Assembly (NCBI RefSeq): GCF_020531845.1
Contig: NZ_JAJAVF010000005.1
Location: 69,667 to 133,666, forward strand
Direction of reading: 5' to 3'
DNA length: 64,000 nt
Origin: Methylobacillus methanolivorans
GTDB taxonomy: Bacteria > Pseudomonadota > Gammaproteobacteria > Burkholderiales > Methylophilaceae
In this document: in pieces, positions 7,658-17,643 of the stretch
Numbering within the stretch: the first letter of the stretch is position 1
How the letters are laid out: every line of letters begins with the position of its first letter
The notes under the pieces: generated by a model
What the model was told of the DNA's origin: nothing
What the model saw: only the letters and a program-made list of their open reading frames with translations
The model's database searches: none
Made by a program: the position numbers and the translations under genes

Positions 7658-9502
7658 ATGTATAAACTGCTAGAAAGCATTAACTCACCAGAGCAACTGC
7701 GCAAACTAGACCGCAGGGAGCTACATGAGCTTGCCAAGCAATTACGTGGCTTTCTCGTCAATAGCGTTGCGCAAACCGGCGGACACCTGTCTTCCAACCT
7801 CGGGGTAGTCGAGCTGACCATTGCCCTGCATTATGTCTTCAACACACCAGAAGACCGTGTCGTCTGGGATGTAGGTCACCAAACCTATCCACACAAGATA
7901 CTCACTGGCCGCCGTGAAGCCATGAGCAACCTGCGCAAACCAGGTGGCATTGCAGGCTTTCCGCGTCGAGATGAAAGCATTTACGATACCTTTGGCACTG
8001 GGCACTCCAGCACTTCCATTTCAGCCGCGCTCGGCATGGCGATTGCGGCACAGAAAACTGGCTCTGACCGCCATTCGATCGCCATCATCGGCGATGGCGC
8101 GATGACCGCAGGCATGGCATTTGAGGCACTCAACAATGCAGGCGCGATGGATGCCAACCTACTGGTGATTCTTAACGACAACGATATGTCGATCTCGCCC
8201 AATGTTGGCGCACTGACAAACTATCTGGCTAAGCTGCTTTCCGGACCGCTTTATACCTCAATGCGCCGTTCTGGCGAGAAAGTACTAGGTGTAGTACCGC
8301 CTGTGCGTGAATTCGCCAAACGCGCGGAAGAGCACGTCAAAGGCATGGTGACTCCAGGTACGTTGTTCGAGGAATTTGGCTTTAATTACATCGGACCGAT
8401 TGATGGCCACGACATTGATGTGCTGATTGCCACATTGCGCAATATCCGCGAGCTCAAGGGCCCGCAGTTCCTGCATATTGCCACGCAAAAAGGCCATGGC
8501 TACCAGCCCGCAGAAGACAATCCCGGCAAGTATCACGGCGTAGGCAAGTTCGATCCGAGTAATGGCTGCTCCATCACGCAGGCTGGCAAAAAAACCTATA
8601 CGCAGGTGTTCAGCGACTGGCTGGTCGACATGGCCACGCAAGACGAGCGCTTGATTGGCATTACGCCTGCCATGTGCGATGGCTCTGGCCTCAACGCGTT
8701 TGCCGAGCAATTTCCTGACCGCTTTTATGATGTCGGCATTGCCGAGCAACATGCCCTCACGTTTGCCGCTGGTATGGCCTGCGATGGGCTTAAGCCTGTT
8801 GTCGCCATTTACTCGACATTTTTGCAACGCGCATACGACCAGTTCATCCACGATATTGCCCTGCAAAACCTGCCCGTGATGTTTGCAATTGACCGCGCAG
8901 GCTTGGTAGGGGCAGATGGCCCAACCCATGCGGGCAGCTTTGATCTTAGCTACCTGCGCTGTATTCCTAATATCGCCATCATGACACCGAGCGACGAAAA
9001 TGAGTGTCGGCAGATGCTGTATACGGCCTACCAGCATGATGGCCCTTCTGCCGTTCGCTACCCTCGTGGTGGTGGCCCTGGTGCCACCATTGAGAAGAAC
9101 ATGCAGTTGCTGCCGCTGGGCAAAGGCGAGGTTCGCAGGCAAGGCAAGCGCGTAGCCATCCTCGCCTTTGGCAGTATGCTAACGCCAGCGCTGCAAGCGG
9201 CCGATACTCTCGATGCCACCGTGGTCAACATGCGCTTCGTCAAGCCGCTCGATATTGCATTGATCAGCGAGATAGCGCAAAGCCATGAGCTCATCGTTAC
9301 CGTGGAAGAAAACGCCATTATGGGCGGGGCGGGTGCTGCGGTGATGGAAGCCATGCAAGACATGGACATTCACACACCTGTGCTGTGCCTGGGTCTGCCT
9401 GACACCTTTATCGAGCATGGAGTACATGAAACCATGCTGGCGGAATGCGGTCTCAACGCTACAGGCATTGCTGCCGCAATTGAGAAAAAATTAACCAAGT
9501 AG
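7658..9502 (+). CDS. dxs: 1-deoxy-D-xylulose-5-phosphate synthase
   Basis: A 614-residue thiamine diphosphate enzyme that condenses pyruvate and glyceraldehyde 3-phosphate in the first step of the MEP isoprenoid pathway. H43 ([11 protein letters not shown]) and H74 ([10 protein letters not shown]) are in place. The ThDP/Mg motif is [18 protein letters not shown] to NDNDMSIS (D146), and the glutamate that activates the cofactor is in [16 protein letters not shown]. Full length for the family. The last codons overlap the predicted folE2 promoter. Confidence 0.97.
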   Translation: MYKLLESINSPEQLRKLDRRELHELAKQLRGFLVNSVAQTGGHLSSNLGVVELTIALHYVFNTPEDRVVWDVGHQTYPHKILTGRREAMSNLRKPGGIAGFPRRDESIYDTFGTGHSSTSISAALGMAIAAQKTGSDRHSIAIIGDGAMTAGMAFEALNNAGAMDANLLVILNDNDMSISPNVGALTNYLAKLLSGPLYTSMRRSGEKVLGVVPPVREFAKRAEEHVKGMVTPGTLFEEFGFNYIGPIDGHDIDVLIATLRNIRELKGPQFLHIATQKGHGYQPAEDNPGKYHGVGKFDPSNGCSITQAGKKTYTQVFSDWLVDMATQDERLIGITPAMCDGSGLNAFAEQFPDRFYDVGIAEQHALTFAAGMACDGLKPVVAIYSTFLQRAYDQFIHDIALQNLPVMFAIDRAGLVGADGPTHAGSFDLSYLRCIPNIAIMTPSDENECRQMLYTAYQHDGPSAVRYPRGGGPGATIEKNMQLLPLGKGEVRRQGKRVAILAFGSMLTPALQAADTLDATVVNMRFVKPLDIALISEIAQSHELIVTVEENAIMGGAGAAVMEAMQDMDIHTPVLCLGLPDTFIEHGVHETMLAECGLNATGIAAAIEKKLTK

Positions 9503-9508
9503 TATACT
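9480..9508 (+). promoter_or_regulatory. sigma-70 promoter for folE2
   Basis: TTGAGA (9480-9485) and TATACT (9503-9508) are separated by 17 bases. The -35 box lies inside the last codons of dxs and the -10 begins just after its stop codon. The predicted start is near 9515, giving a leader of about 34 bases before the folE2 ATG at 9549. No Zur-like palindrome was recognised in it. Confidence 0.65.
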
Positions 9509-9548
9509 CAACTATTACCGAATTCACTTATAGCGTCTCAGGAATCTC

Positions 9549-10349
9549 ATGAACCAACCCTCTATTCCACCGATTGAAGATGTGCAGAACACCCCGGATA
9601 CCCGGCAACTCGCCATTGACAAGGTAGGGATCAAATCCATCCGTCATCCAGTGAAGGTCAAGGACAAGACTGGCGGCGTGCAACATACCGTAGCCAATTT
9701 CAATATGTATGTGTTCCTGCCACACAACTTCAAGGGCACGCACATGTCACGCTTTGTTGAGATTCTCAACAACAACGAGCGCGAAATTTCCGTGGAATCA
9801 TTCGAAAGCATCCTGCGTGGTATGGTGCAACGGCTGGATGCAGAGTCTGGTCACGTTGAGATGACCTTCCCTTACTTCGTCAACAAGGCGGCTCCAGTAT
9901 CGGGTGTACAAAGTTTGTCTGACTACGAAGTCACCTTTATTGGCGAAATCAACCAAGGCAATTACGACATTACCGTTAAGGTAGTGGTACCCGTAACCAG
10001 CTTGTGCCCTTGCTCCAAGAAGATTTCTGACTACGGTGCGCACAACCAGCGCTCCCACGTTACTGTCACCGCATTGATCAATGATTTCATCTGGGTGGAA
10101 GACATCATTCGCCTGGTGGAAGAACAAGCCTCCTGCGAGGTTTATGGCTTATTGAAGCGTCCTGACGAAAAATACGTCACCGAGCGCGCCTACGACAACC
10201 CGAAATTCGTCGAGGATATCGTGCGTGATGTGGCGGCCCAGCTTAACGCCGAAGCTCGCATCGTCAAGTACACGGTGGAATCAGAAAACTTCGAGTCCAT
10301 CCACAATCACTCTGCTTACGCACTGATTGAAAAAGACAAGCGTCACTAA
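9549..10349 (+). CDS. folE2: GTP cyclohydrolase FolE2 (type IB)
   Basis: A 266-residue GCYH-IB enzyme that converts GTP to 7,8-dihydroneopterin triphosphate, the first step of folate and pterin cofactor synthesis. Family hallmarks include [22 protein letters not shown], the conserved cysteine region [21 protein letters not shown] and the C-terminal [15 protein letters not shown]. The type IB enzyme does not strictly need zinc, unlike FolE. In methylotrophs the pterin branch also serves tetrahydromethanopterin; whether this gene feeds that branch cannot be told here. It has its own promoter and a strong terminator. Confidence 0.95.
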   Translation: MNQPSIPPIEDVQNTPDTRQLAIDKVGIKSIRHPVKVKDKTGGVQHTVANFNMYVFLPHNFKGTHMSRFVEILNNNEREISVESFESILRGMVQRLDAESGHVEMTFPYFVNKAAPVSGVQSLSDYEVTFIGEINQGNYDITVKVVVPVTSLCPCSKKISDYGAHNQRSHVTVTALINDFIWVEDIIRLVEEQASCEVYGLLKRPDEKYVTERAYDNPKFVEDIVRDVAAQLNAEARIVKYTVESENFESIHNHSAYALIEKDKRH

Positions 10350-10394
10350 GCAAGCGACGCAGGATAAAGATGGCCATACAGCCATCACCTGAAT

Positions 10395-10422
10395 AAAAAC
10401 GGCAGCCTAGGCTGCCGTTTTT
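10395..10422. terminator. bidirectional palindromic terminator between folE2 and the protease gene
   Basis: A completely self-complementary 28-base sequence: five A, CGGCAGC, central CTAG, GCTGCCG and five T. The run of A on one side and T on the other allows it to end transcription from both convergent operons. Confidence 0.9.
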
Positions 10423-10441
10423 ATTTGCCGTTATTCATGCA

Positions 10442-11086
10442 TCAATACTTCTTGGTCAAGGTAAGCGCAATCCCATCACGCTTCATCTCCATCCGATTAA
10501 GTGCACTCATGCCCAGCAACACAACTGCTGGAGACCCACCCTCCATGACTAGCGCATCCACTTGGTTCAATATCAAACTATTCAAGCGCACATTACCAAT
10601 CACGACTTTATAGGCGTTAGCGACACCGTTAGCGGTTTGCACTGAGACTGGCGTACCGCTTTTGTAATCAATCTTGGCATATTTGGCATCGCCGCTATTC
10701 ATCACGATCGCCGATGCCCCGGTATCGACAAGAAATCGCAAAGATGCACCGTTGATATAGCCATCAGCGAAATGATGTCCCGTAGAGTCAGCATACAAGG
10801 TGACGCTACTGCTACCTGCCATGGCATTTTTGCTAGGTAACGCAATCGCCTGCCCCATGCCCAATTCGCGCCTGATACCATCCACCTCGATAACTGCCTT
10901 ATCGCTGCTGGCAGCCACCAAGCGTATGCCTTCAGGGCTGAATTCGCCTGCTGCAAGGGTACGTGGTTTGCCGCCATTGATGACCATGATGGCTTTACCC
11001 TGAAACAAACCCACAATATTCACCTGGGTTTCTGCCCACGCCAATGATGACATCAAGCATGGTAGCAGCCACATCCATGTCCGCAT
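10442..11086 (-). CDS. secreted retropepsin-like aspartic protease (clan AA)
   Basis: A 214-residue protein with a signal peptide (MRTWMWLLPCLMSSLAWAE) and a C-terminal retropepsin-like domain carrying the active-site triad LVDTGAS. A second hydrophobic-Gly motif (VLLGMSALNRM) completes the fold. As in retroviral proteases, one copy implies dimerisation. The region between signal and catalytic domain is a small beta domain. ATG 11086 is chosen because AAGGGGA precedes it at good spacing and it then lies 11 bases after the MFS stop; an upstream in-frame start would run into the MFS gene. Substrate unknown; probably third gene of an aroC-MFS-protease operon. Confidence 0.85.
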   Translation of the reverse strand: MRTWMWLLPCLMSSLAWAETQVNIVGLFQGKAIMVINGGKPRTLAAGEFSPEGIRLVAASSDKAVIEVDGIRRELGMGQAIALPSKNAMAGSSSVTLYADSTGHHFADGYINGASLRFLVDTGASAIVMNSGDAKYAKIDYKSGTPVSVQTANGVANAYKVVIGNVRLNSLILNQVDALVMEGGSPAVVLLGMSALNRMEMKRDGIALTLTKKY

Positions 11087-11097
11087 GGTTTCCCCTT

Positions 11098-12273
11098 TTA
11101 ATCTTCCTGCATCATGAACATGAAAAAGATAAAGCCGAGCATAGCGCATAGTGCAGAAACGGTAAATGTCCAGCTTGGGCCTATGCTTTCCCAGGCAAAA
11201 CCGCTAATCACGGCTCCCAGAGTGCCACCAACACCATAAGAGATACTGGTATACAAACCTTGCCCCTTGGACTGATGCTTACCCTTGAAATAGCGGTGTG
11301 TCAGCGCAACCGCTGCCGCATGATAAGAACCAAATGTCGCTGCATGCAATGTCTGCGCAAGCACAATCAGCCACCAGACATCCACAGCCCAGCCGATCAC
11401 GAAAAAACGCACAAATGCCAAGAACAAGCTGGCAAGCATGATATGCCGCAGGCCAAAACGCGCCGTTAGCTTGGGCATATACAGGAATACCATGATCTCG
11501 CACATCACGCCCAAGCCCCATAGCCAGCCCACGATCCCTTTGCTATAGCCATGATCCACCAGGTAGATGGAGTAAAACGTGTAATAGACACCATGCGCAG
11601 CAGACATGGCAAAACAGGCAACCATTAGCGCAATCACTTCTCGCCTGCGCAATATCGCCCACCATGAACCATCACCATCATGATGCTGCAACGCCACCAG
11701 CGGATCCGCCAAGCGCCATGACAAGACCCAGACAGCAGCCAACAGAAACAGGATCACCCACAACAAGGCCATCATGCCCAGGTATTGCACGGCATACCCT
11801 AGTCCAATCACAGCGACGACAAACCCTATCGATCCCCAAAGGCGGATATGCCCATAGCGGTCCAACCTGTCGCCAAGATGTCCCAGTGTCACTGCCTCGA
11901 TCAAGGGTAAAGAGGCGCTCCAGAAAAAGCTCAAGGTCAACATGATGGCAAACAACCAGTAAAAACTGTTGCCGAAAAACACACCCACATAAGCCAGCAA
12001 GCTGGCCCCAGCCAGGAATTGGATAATCGGCACCCGATGGCCGCGATGATCCGCCACCCAACCCCACAGGCTAGGTGAAAAACTGCGTGCAATCTGGAAC
12101 AAAGACATCAGGATGGCGATCTGGAAGGCATTGAATGCCAGAGACTTGAGATACAAGGTCCAGAATGGGGTAAACGCACCGACAAAGCCAAAATAGGCGA
12201 AGTAAAAGCCGGATAAGCGCCAGTAAGGCAGGGAAACATGATGTTTCATGCTGATTGAATGCATGGGGGCCAT
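11098..12273 (-). CDS. MFS transporter (HcaT/MFS_1-like family)
   Basis: A 391-residue inner-membrane protein with about 12 hydrophobic segments and the loop motif WGWVADHRGHRVP between TM2 and TM3, as in the 3-phenylpropionate/nucleoside symporter-like branch of the major facilitator superfamily. The start is uncertain: ATG at 12273, 12264 or 12249 are all in frame with no strong Shine-Dalgarno, and the first helix begins after the last of them. It follows aroC by 42 bases on the same strand. The substrate cannot be named; aroC linkage alone does not prove an aromatic substrate. Confidence 0.82.
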   Translation of the reverse strand: MAPMHSISMKHHVSLPYWRLSGFYFAYFGFVGAFTPFWTLYLKSLAFNAFQIAILMSLFQIARSFSPSLWGWVADHRGHRVPIIQFLAGASLLAYVGVFFGNSFYWLFAIMLTLSFFWSASLPLIEAVTLGHLGDRLDRYGHIRLWGSIGFVVAVIGLGYAVQYLGMMALLWVILFLLAAVWVLSWRLADPLVALQHHDGDGSWWAILRRREVIALMVACFAMSAAHGVYYTFYSIYLVDHGYSKGIVGWLWGLGVMCEIMVFLYMPKLTARFGLRHIMLASLFLAFVRFFVIGWAVDVWWLIVLAQTLHAATFGSYHAAAVALTHRYFKGKHQSKGQGLYTSISYGVGGTLGAVISGFAWESIGPSWTFTVSALCAMLGFIFFMFMMQED

Positions 12274-12315
12274 TGGATCATGATCAGCACACAGCTCCCC
12301 GCCTGGTAAAAATTG

Positions 12316-13401
12316 TTAAAGCTTGATGGTATCTACCGAGACATCCGCGTTCTGGGCACGATGGCGCAAAGCATGATCCATGAGCACCAAGGCCATCATG
12401 GCTTCAACGATTGGCGTAGCACGCACCCCCACGCAAGGATCATGGCGACCTGTGGTCTGCATTTCCAATGCCAGACCTTGCTTATCAATAGAATGGCGTA
12501 GTTGTGGAATGCTAGAGGTTGGCTTGAACGCGACATGGGCGACAATCGCCTGCCCACTGGAAATACCACCAAGGATGCCACCAGCATGATTGCTGGCAAA
12601 TCCATTTGGCGTAAGTTCATCACTATGTAGCGATCCACGCTGTGCCACACTGGCAAAGCCATCCCCAATCTCTACACCTTTGGCAGCATTGATGCCCATC
12701 ATTGCATGGGCAATGTCTGCATCGAGGCGATCATATACCGGCTCGCCCCAGCCTACGGGCACACCATCAGCAACCACGGTAATACGCGCACCTACAGAAT
12801 CACGCTCGTTACGGATGTTGTCGAGATAGTTCTCCAGCTCAGGCAGGATGGATTCATTGGGTGAAAAAAATGCGTTTTGATTCACAACATCCCATGAGCT
12901 GAAAGGAATATGGACTTCCCCCAACTGACTCATATAACCACGGACAGTGACACCATAACGCTGCTTGAGCCACTTCTTGGCGATCGCCCCTGCGGCAACA
13001 CGCACCGCCGTTTCACGCGCACTGGAACGACCGCCACCACGGTAGTCTCGAATGCCATACTTCTGCCAATAGGTGTAATCAGCATGTCCGGGACGGAAGG
13101 TTTCCGCAATCTTGCCGTAATCCTGGCTACGTTGATCCTGGTTGCGAATCAGCAAACCAATCGGCGTGCCTGTGGTCTTGCCTTCAAATACGCCAGACAA
13201 TATCTCCACGGTATCCGGCTCCTTGCGCTGCGTCACATGGCGCGAAGTCCCTGGCTTGCGGCGATCCAGCTCCTGCTGAATATCTTCCACTGTCAACTCC
13301 AGCCCTGGCGGACAACCATCAATCACCCCCCCAATGGCAGGGCCATGCGATTCGCCAAAAGAAGTCAGGGTAAACAGAGTGCCTATGGTATTGCCGGACA
13401 T
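12316..13401 (-). CDS. aroC: chorismate synthase
   Basis: A 361-residue FMN-dependent enzyme that removes phosphate from EPSP to give chorismate, precursor of aromatic amino acids, folate and ubiquinone. Signatures visible: [18 protein letters not shown] near the N terminus, [28 protein letters not shown] in the middle and a [14 protein letters not shown] stretch near the C terminus. Normal length. It heads the minus-strand group aroC-MFS-protease. Confidence 0.97.
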   Translation of the reverse strand: MSGNTIGTLFTLTSFGESHGPAIGGVIDGCPPGLELTVEDIQQELDRRKPGTSRHVTQRKEPDTVEILSGVFEGKTTGTPIGLLIRNQDQRSQDYGKIAETFRPGHADYTYWQKYGIRDYRGGGRSSARETAVRVAAGAIAKKWLKQRYGVTVRGYMSQLGEVHIPFSSWDVVNQNAFFSPNESILPELENYLDNIRNERDSVGARITVVADGVPVGWGEPVYDRLDADIAHAMMGINAAKGVEIGDGFASVAQRGSLHSDELTPNGFASNHAGGILGGISSGQAIVAHVAFKPTSSIPQLRHSIDKQGLALEMQTTGRHDPCVGVRATPIVEAMMALVLMDHALRHRAQNADVSVDTIKL

Positions 13402-13472
13402 GGATGGTATCTACTATGGAATATACGAATAAGAACCGGAGTTTAACATATCCGGCTCCATGATTTGGCAGG

Positions 13473-14003
13473 CTAAATCCGCTTCCACTCGCCAGGCGCT
13501 ATCCCATCAAGCACATGCTGCCCAACGGCATAGCGAATCAGGCGCAAGGTAGGAAATCCAACCTTGGCGGTCATGCGACGCACCTGGCGGTTTTTTCCTT
13601 CGCTAATGATCACCTCCAGCCAAGTGGTAGGGATAGCCTTACGCTCCCTGATCGGCGGGTTGCGCGACCATAGATTCGCAGGCTCTGCAATACGCCTGAC
13701 CCTGGCAGGCTGGGTAATAAAATCTCCCAGGTCTACGCCGTGTCGTAATGGCTCCAACGCTTCATCCGAGGGGTCGCCCTCCACCTGCACCCAATAAGTT
13801 TTGAATTCTTTATGCTTGGGATGCGATATGCGGTGTTGCAGTCTGCCATCATCGGTTAGAATAAGCAGACCCTCACTGTCAGTATCAAGCCGCCCGGCGG
13901 CATAAACCCCAGGCACGGCAATATAATCCTTCAATGTCTCGTGCTTTTCATGCGGACTGAACTGGCAAATTACACCATAGGGCTTATTGAATAAAATCAG
14001 CAT
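13473..14003 (-). CDS. rluE: 23S rRNA pseudouridine synthase, RluE/RsuA family
   Basis: A 176-residue protein of the RsuA/RluB/E/F family. The catalytic aspartate is D40 in AAGRLDTDSEGLLILT, and the C-terminal EGKNRQVRRMTAKVGFPTLRL motif is typical. There is no N-terminal S4 domain, which fits RluE (pseudouridine 2457 in E. coli numbering). ATG 14003 (MLILFNKPYGV) is chosen because longer starts would run into the divergent icd promoter region. It is divergent from icd with 58 bases between starts. Confidence 0.88.
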   Translation of the reverse strand: MLILFNKPYGVICQFSPHEKHETLKDYIAVPGVYAAGRLDTDSEGLLILTDDGRLQHRISHPKHKEFKTYWVQVEGDPSDEALEPLRHGVDLGDFITQPARVRRIAEPANLWSRNPPIRERKAIPTTWLEVIISEGKNRQVRRMTAKVGFPTLRLIRYAVGQHVLDGIAPGEWKRI

Positions 14004-14061
14004 CTTGGTCTCATGGAATGATGACGCCCGTCTTTCTAGCGTTTGAATAGGATAGTTCTGA

Positions 14062-15300
14062 ATGTCTACAAAAATCAAAGTACCAGCCACTGGCGAGAAA
14101 ATCAGCGTTAACGCTGATAACACGCTTAATGTTCCCGATCACCCGATTATCCCATTTATCGAAGGCGATGGTATCGGTGTCGATATCACCCCGCCTATGC
14201 GCCATGTCGTGGATAGCGCCGTGGCCAAGGCTTATGGCGGCAAGCGTGCGATTGCCTGGATGGAAGTTTACGCTGGCGAAAAAGCTGTCAACACTTATGG
14301 CGACAACACTTGGCTGCCTGATGAAACACTCAAGGCCGTCAAGGATTACGTCATCTCCATCAAGGGCCCATTGACCACACCAGTTGGCGGTGGCATTCGC
14401 TCACTCAACGTAACGCTGCGCCAAGAACTTGATCTGTATGTCTGCCTACGCCCCATCCAGTACTTCCAAGGCGTACCAAGCCCAGTCAAGCACCCGGAAA
14501 AAACCGATATGGTGATTTTCCGCGAGAACACTGAAGACATTTACGCAGGTATCGAATGGGCAGCTGGTACAGACGAAGTCAAAAAGGTCATCGATTTCCT
14601 CAGCGACATGGGCGTACGCAAGAAGATCCGCTTCCCCGAGGCTTCTGCCATTGGCATCAAGCCTGTGTCTGTTGATGGTAGCAAGCGCTTGGTGCGCAAG
14701 GCCATCCAGTATGCTATCGACAACAACCGCAAGTCAGTCACTATTGCCCACAAGGGCAACATCATGAAATTCACTGAGGGTGGTTTCAAGAACTGGGGCT
14801 ATGAAGTCGCCAAGGAAGAGTTCGGTGCCGTTGAGATTGACGGCGGACCATGGTGCAAATTGCCTAACGGTATCATCATCAAGGACTGCATCGCTGATGC
14901 ATTTTTGCAGGAAATCTTGCTACACCCAGCTGATTACGATGTTGTTGCCACGCTGAACCTGAATGGCGACTACATCTCAGATGCGCTTGCAGCACAAGTT
15001 GGCGGTATTGGTATTGCCCCTGGCGCGAATATTTCCGACACCGTCGCCATGTTTGAAGCTACGCACGGCACTGCACCCAAAATTGCAGGTAAGGATATCG
15101 CAAACCCGAGTTCATTGATCTTGTCTGCAGAAATGATGTTGCGTCACTTGGGATGGACTGAAGCCGCTGATTTGGTATTGACTGGCGTTGCCAAGGCAAT
15201 CCAGGCAAAACGTGTCACCCATGACTTCTCCTCACAAATGGAAGGTGCTACGCAAATAGGCAGTGCCGAGTTTGGTGCCGAGATCGTCAAGCACATGTAA
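14062..15300 (+). CDS. icd: isocitrate dehydrogenase, E. coli-type fold with NAD-like coenzyme pocket
   Basis: A 412-residue homodimeric-type isocitrate dehydrogenase, oxidising isocitrate to 2-oxoglutarate and CO2. The substrate loop [12 protein letters not shown] with S114 (equivalent to the regulatory serine 113 of E. coli) is intact, as is the metal site. The coenzyme region departs from NADP enzymes: aligned by eye to E. coli, K344 is kept (K340 here), but Y345 is I, V351 is A, Y391 is H and R395 is S. I, A and S are residues associated with NAD use, so NAD or dual specificity is likely. In methylotrophs lacking 2-oxoglutarate dehydrogenase the enzyme is mainly biosynthetic. ATG 14062 has AGGA about 10 bases upstream. 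Confidence 0.95.
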   Translation: MSTKIKVPATGEKISVNADNTLNVPDHPIIPFIEGDGIGVDITPPMRHVVDSAVAKAYGGKRAIAWMEVYAGEKAVNTYGDNTWLPDETLKAVKDYVISIKGPLTTPVGGGIRSLNVTLRQELDLYVCLRPIQYFQGVPSPVKHPEKTDMVIFRENTEDIYAGIEWAAGTDEVKKVIDFLSDMGVRKKIRFPEASAIGIKPVSVDGSKRLVRKAIQYAIDNNRKSVTIAHKGNIMKFTEGGFKNWGYEVAKEEFGAVEIDGGPWCKLPNGIIIKDCIADAFLQEILLHPADYDVVATLNLNGDYISDALAAQVGGIGIAPGANISDTVAMFEATHGTAPKIAGKDIANPSSLILSAEMMLRHLGWTEAADLVLTGVAKAIQAKRVTHDFSSQMEGATQIGSAEFGAEIVKHM

Positions 15301-15303
15301 TAC

Positions 15304-15341
15304 TCTGGCCCACTGTTCTCAACGATAGACAATGGGCCAGA
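15304..15341. repeat. inverted repeat downstream of icd
   Basis: Nine-base arms TCTGGCCCA (15304-15312) and TGGGCCAGA (15333-15341) enclose 20 bases. It sits just upstream of the main terminator and may protect the 3' end of the icd message or act with that terminator. Confidence 0.5.
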
Positions 15342-15346
15342 TAAAT

Positions 15347-15376
15347 AAAAAAGGCCGGATTTCTCCGGCCTTTTTT
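15347..15376. terminator. bidirectional terminator between icd and the cold-shock gene
   Basis: Six A, GGCCGG (15353-15358), loop ATTTCT, CCGGCC (15365-15370) and six T. It lies between two convergent genes and can serve both. Confidence 0.9.
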
Positions 15377-15412
15377 ATTTTTGAAGACTATACAGTCATC
15401 AGTGAGCCAAGC

Positions 15413-15616
15413 TTAGGCCTTCTGAATATTAGAAGCCTGCTTGCCCTTAGGGCCTTCGGTAACATCAAATGATACGCGTTGACCTTCCTTCAGACTCTTG
15501 TAGCCAGCTTCTACAATCGCGGAGAAGTGAGCGAACAAATCGTCGCCACCATCGTCCGGGGTAATGAAACCAAAGCCTTTGGAATCATTAAACCACTTTA
15601 CGGTACCTGTTGCCAT
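15413..15616 (-). CDS. CspA-family cold-shock protein
   Basis: A 67-residue single-stranded nucleic acid binding protein with the five-stranded cold-shock fold. RNP1 is KGFGFI and RNP2 is DLFAHF; the N terminus [11 protein letters not shown] is typical. It acts as an RNA chaperone in the cytoplasm. ATG 15616 is preferred; the longer reading upstream is not conserved, and AAGGAAG lies 7 bases before this ATG. Whether it is cold-induced or constitutive cannot be decided from the protein; it has an untranslated leader of roughly 100 bases if the promoter proposed at 15731-15759 is right. Confidence 0.95.
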   Translation of the reverse strand: MATGTVKWFNDSKGFGFITPDDGGDDLFAHFSAIVEAGYKSLKEGQRVSFDVTEGPKGKQASNIQKA

Positions 15617-15730
15617 TTCAATACTTCCTTGCATATATCTAAGGGGAGGCGACCCCAAAAGTTTGTACTTCAAGAATTAAAGTCGGTAGTTGCCGGCTAC
15701 AATGCACTCGAATTCCAAACGCCTTTTGCG

Positions 15731-15759
15731 TTTTTACGTGGGTTATTCAAATAAGTCAA
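15731..15759 (-). promoter_or_regulatory. candidate promoter of the cold-shock gene
   Basis: On the minus strand TTGACT (15759-15754) is followed after 17 bases by TAAAAA (15736-15731). The -35 is good and the -10 is poor. The 298-base gap 15617-15914 between this gene and pilB contains no other recognised feature. Confidence 0.35.
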
Positions 15760-15914
15760 GCGCTTTTAGATGCTAATTGTTATTTTTATCATAATGATGT
15801 CTTTACATTGATTAACGCAGTATAAAATTCCTGAGCGCTTTACAAAAAAAATCCCAGCATGCATCATCGCCGGAGACACTGCGTAAACTATGGAAAAGGC
15901 TGGCTTGAAGATCA

Positions 15915-17627
15915 ATGGCTGCTGTCACTTCACCGAATAAATTGGGCGGACTGGCCCGGGTATTGATTCATCAAGCACTGCTGAACGAGGATGAAGCAAT
16001 CAGCATCCAGACCTCAGCCGACAAGAAGCAAATCTCATTCATCAGCCAGTTGTTGCAATCCCGCCGGTTCACAGCCTTGCAAATTGCCCAAGCCTGCTCC
16101 CAAGCATTCGGCTATCCACTGTTTGACCTGAGCACGCTCAATCCAGAGTTCATGCCCAGCAAGGGCATCAGCCCGCAACTCATGCAAAGTTATCGTGCGA
16201 TCACGCTTTACCATCGTGGCAATAACATGTTTGTGGCTTTATCCGACCCGACTAATCTGCACATGCTGGATGAATTGCAGTTCCAGACGGGCAAGACATT
16301 GATGCCCATCATTGTCGAGGACGACAAGCTGGGTAAATGGATTGACAAGCTGGTAGAAGCTAGCGATACCACCATGCAATCGCTGGTCAGCGAAGACGAC
16401 TTCGGCCTGGAGATAGAGGATAAAGACAGCGAACCGGAACCCACAATAGAAATCGACGATGCCCCTATCGTCAAATACATCCAGAAGATTCTGATGGATG
16501 CGATCAACATGGGCGCCTCTGACTTGCACTTTGAGCCTTATGAAAAATTTTATCGTATCCGCTACCGAGTAGATGGCATATTGCGCGAGATCGCCCAGCC
16601 ACCGCTCGCGATCAAGGACAAGCTGGCCTCACGTATCAAGGTAATTTCCAACCTCGACATCTCGGAAAAACGCGTGCCGCAAGATGGCCGCATGAAGTTG
16701 GTGCTCTCAAAAACGCGGACTATCGATTTTCGTGTGAGCACACTGCCATTGATTAATGGCGAAAAGATCGTCATGCGTATCCTTGACCCCAGCAGCGCCA
16801 AGCTCGGTATTGATGCGCTCGGCTATGACCCTGATCAGAAGGAAGCGTTGCTACATGCCGTAACACGGCCTTACGGTCTGGTGCTCGTCACGGGACCAAC
16901 AGGATCTGGCAAGACCGTTTCTCTCTATACCTGCCTCAATATCCTCAACGAACCCGGCGTGAACATTTCCACCGCGGAAGATCCAGCAGAAATACCCTTG
17001 GCAGGCATTAACCAAGTCAACGTTAATGACAAGCAGGGACTCACTTTTGCCGCCGCGTTGAAGTCCTTTCTGCGCCAAGACCCAGACATCATCATGATTG
17101 GGGAAATCCGTGATCTGGAAACTGCTGACATGGCGATCAAGGCTGCCTCTACTGGGCACATGGTGCTTTCCACACTGCATACCAATGATGCGCCATCAAC
17201 CTTGACCCGACTGGTCAATATGGGGGTAGCCCCCTTCAATATTGCCTCTGCCGTGTCGTTAATAACAGCACAACGTCTGGCACGCAAATTGTGCCCGCAT
17301 TGCCGAGTACCTGCAGACATTCCACGTGAAGCCTTGCTGGACATTGGCTTCAAGGAAGCAGATTTAGATGGTAGCTGGCAACCTTATGCCGCTAATCCAG
17401 ATGGTTGCGACCACTGTAACCAAGGCTATAAAGGACGAGTGGGCATTTACCAAGTCATGCCGGTTTCCGATGAAATGAGCCGCATCATCATGAAAAATGG
17501 CACATCGCACGACATTGCAGATCAAGCCCAGCGAGAGGGTGTCCGCGATTTGCGGCAATCAGGCCTACTCAAGGTCAAGCAGGGGCTAACTTCGCTGGAA
17601 GAAATTGAAGCTGTCACCAACGAATAA
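15915..17627 (+). CDS. pilB: type IV pilus extension ATPase PilB
   Basis: A 570-residue hexameric GspE/PilB-family ATPase that powers pilus extension from the cytoplasmic face. An N-terminal MshEN/GspE-N domain (about 1-150) precedes the ATPase core: Walker A GPTGSGKT (327-334), Asp box, Walker B DIIMIGE (391-397) and the His box TGHMVLSTLHTND. A tetracysteine zinc motif (C460, C463, C498, C501) is intact. The start codon ATG 15915 follows a poor Shine-Dalgarno. pilC follows after 16 bases; the prepilin peptidase pilD usually found next is absent. Confidence 0.95.
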   Translation: MAAVTSPNKLGGLARVLIHQALLNEDEAISIQTSADKKQISFISQLLQSRRFTALQIAQACSQAFGYPLFDLSTLNPEFMPSKGISPQLMQSYRAITLYHRGNNMFVALSDPTNLHMLDELQFQTGKTLMPIIVEDDKLGKWIDKLVEASDTTMQSLVSEDDFGLEIEDKDSEPEPTIEIDDAPIVKYIQKILMDAINMGASDLHFEPYEKFYRIRYRVDGILREIAQPPLAIKDKLASRIKVISNLDISEKRVPQDGRMKLVLSKTRTIDFRVSTLPLINGEKIVMRILDPSSAKLGIDALGYDPDQKEALLHAVTRPYGLVLVTGPTGSGKTVSLYTCLNILNEPGVNISTAEDPAEIPLAGINQVNVNDKQGLTFAAALKSFLRQDPDIIMIGEIRDLETADMAIKAASTGHMVLSTLHTNDAPSTLTRLVNMGVAPFNIASAVSLITAQRLARKLCPHCRVPADIPREALLDIGFKEADLDGSWQPYAANPDGCDHCNQGYKGRVGIYQVMPVSDEMSRIIMKNGTSHDIADQAQREGVRDLRQSGLLKVKQGLTSLEEIEAVTNE

Positions 17628-17643
17628 CACACAATAGGAAGCC

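Noticed and set aside
8285..9142. 285-residue minus-strand frame inside dxs
   Set aside because: dxs is unambiguous there, and the antisense product has no recognisable motif or ribosome site.
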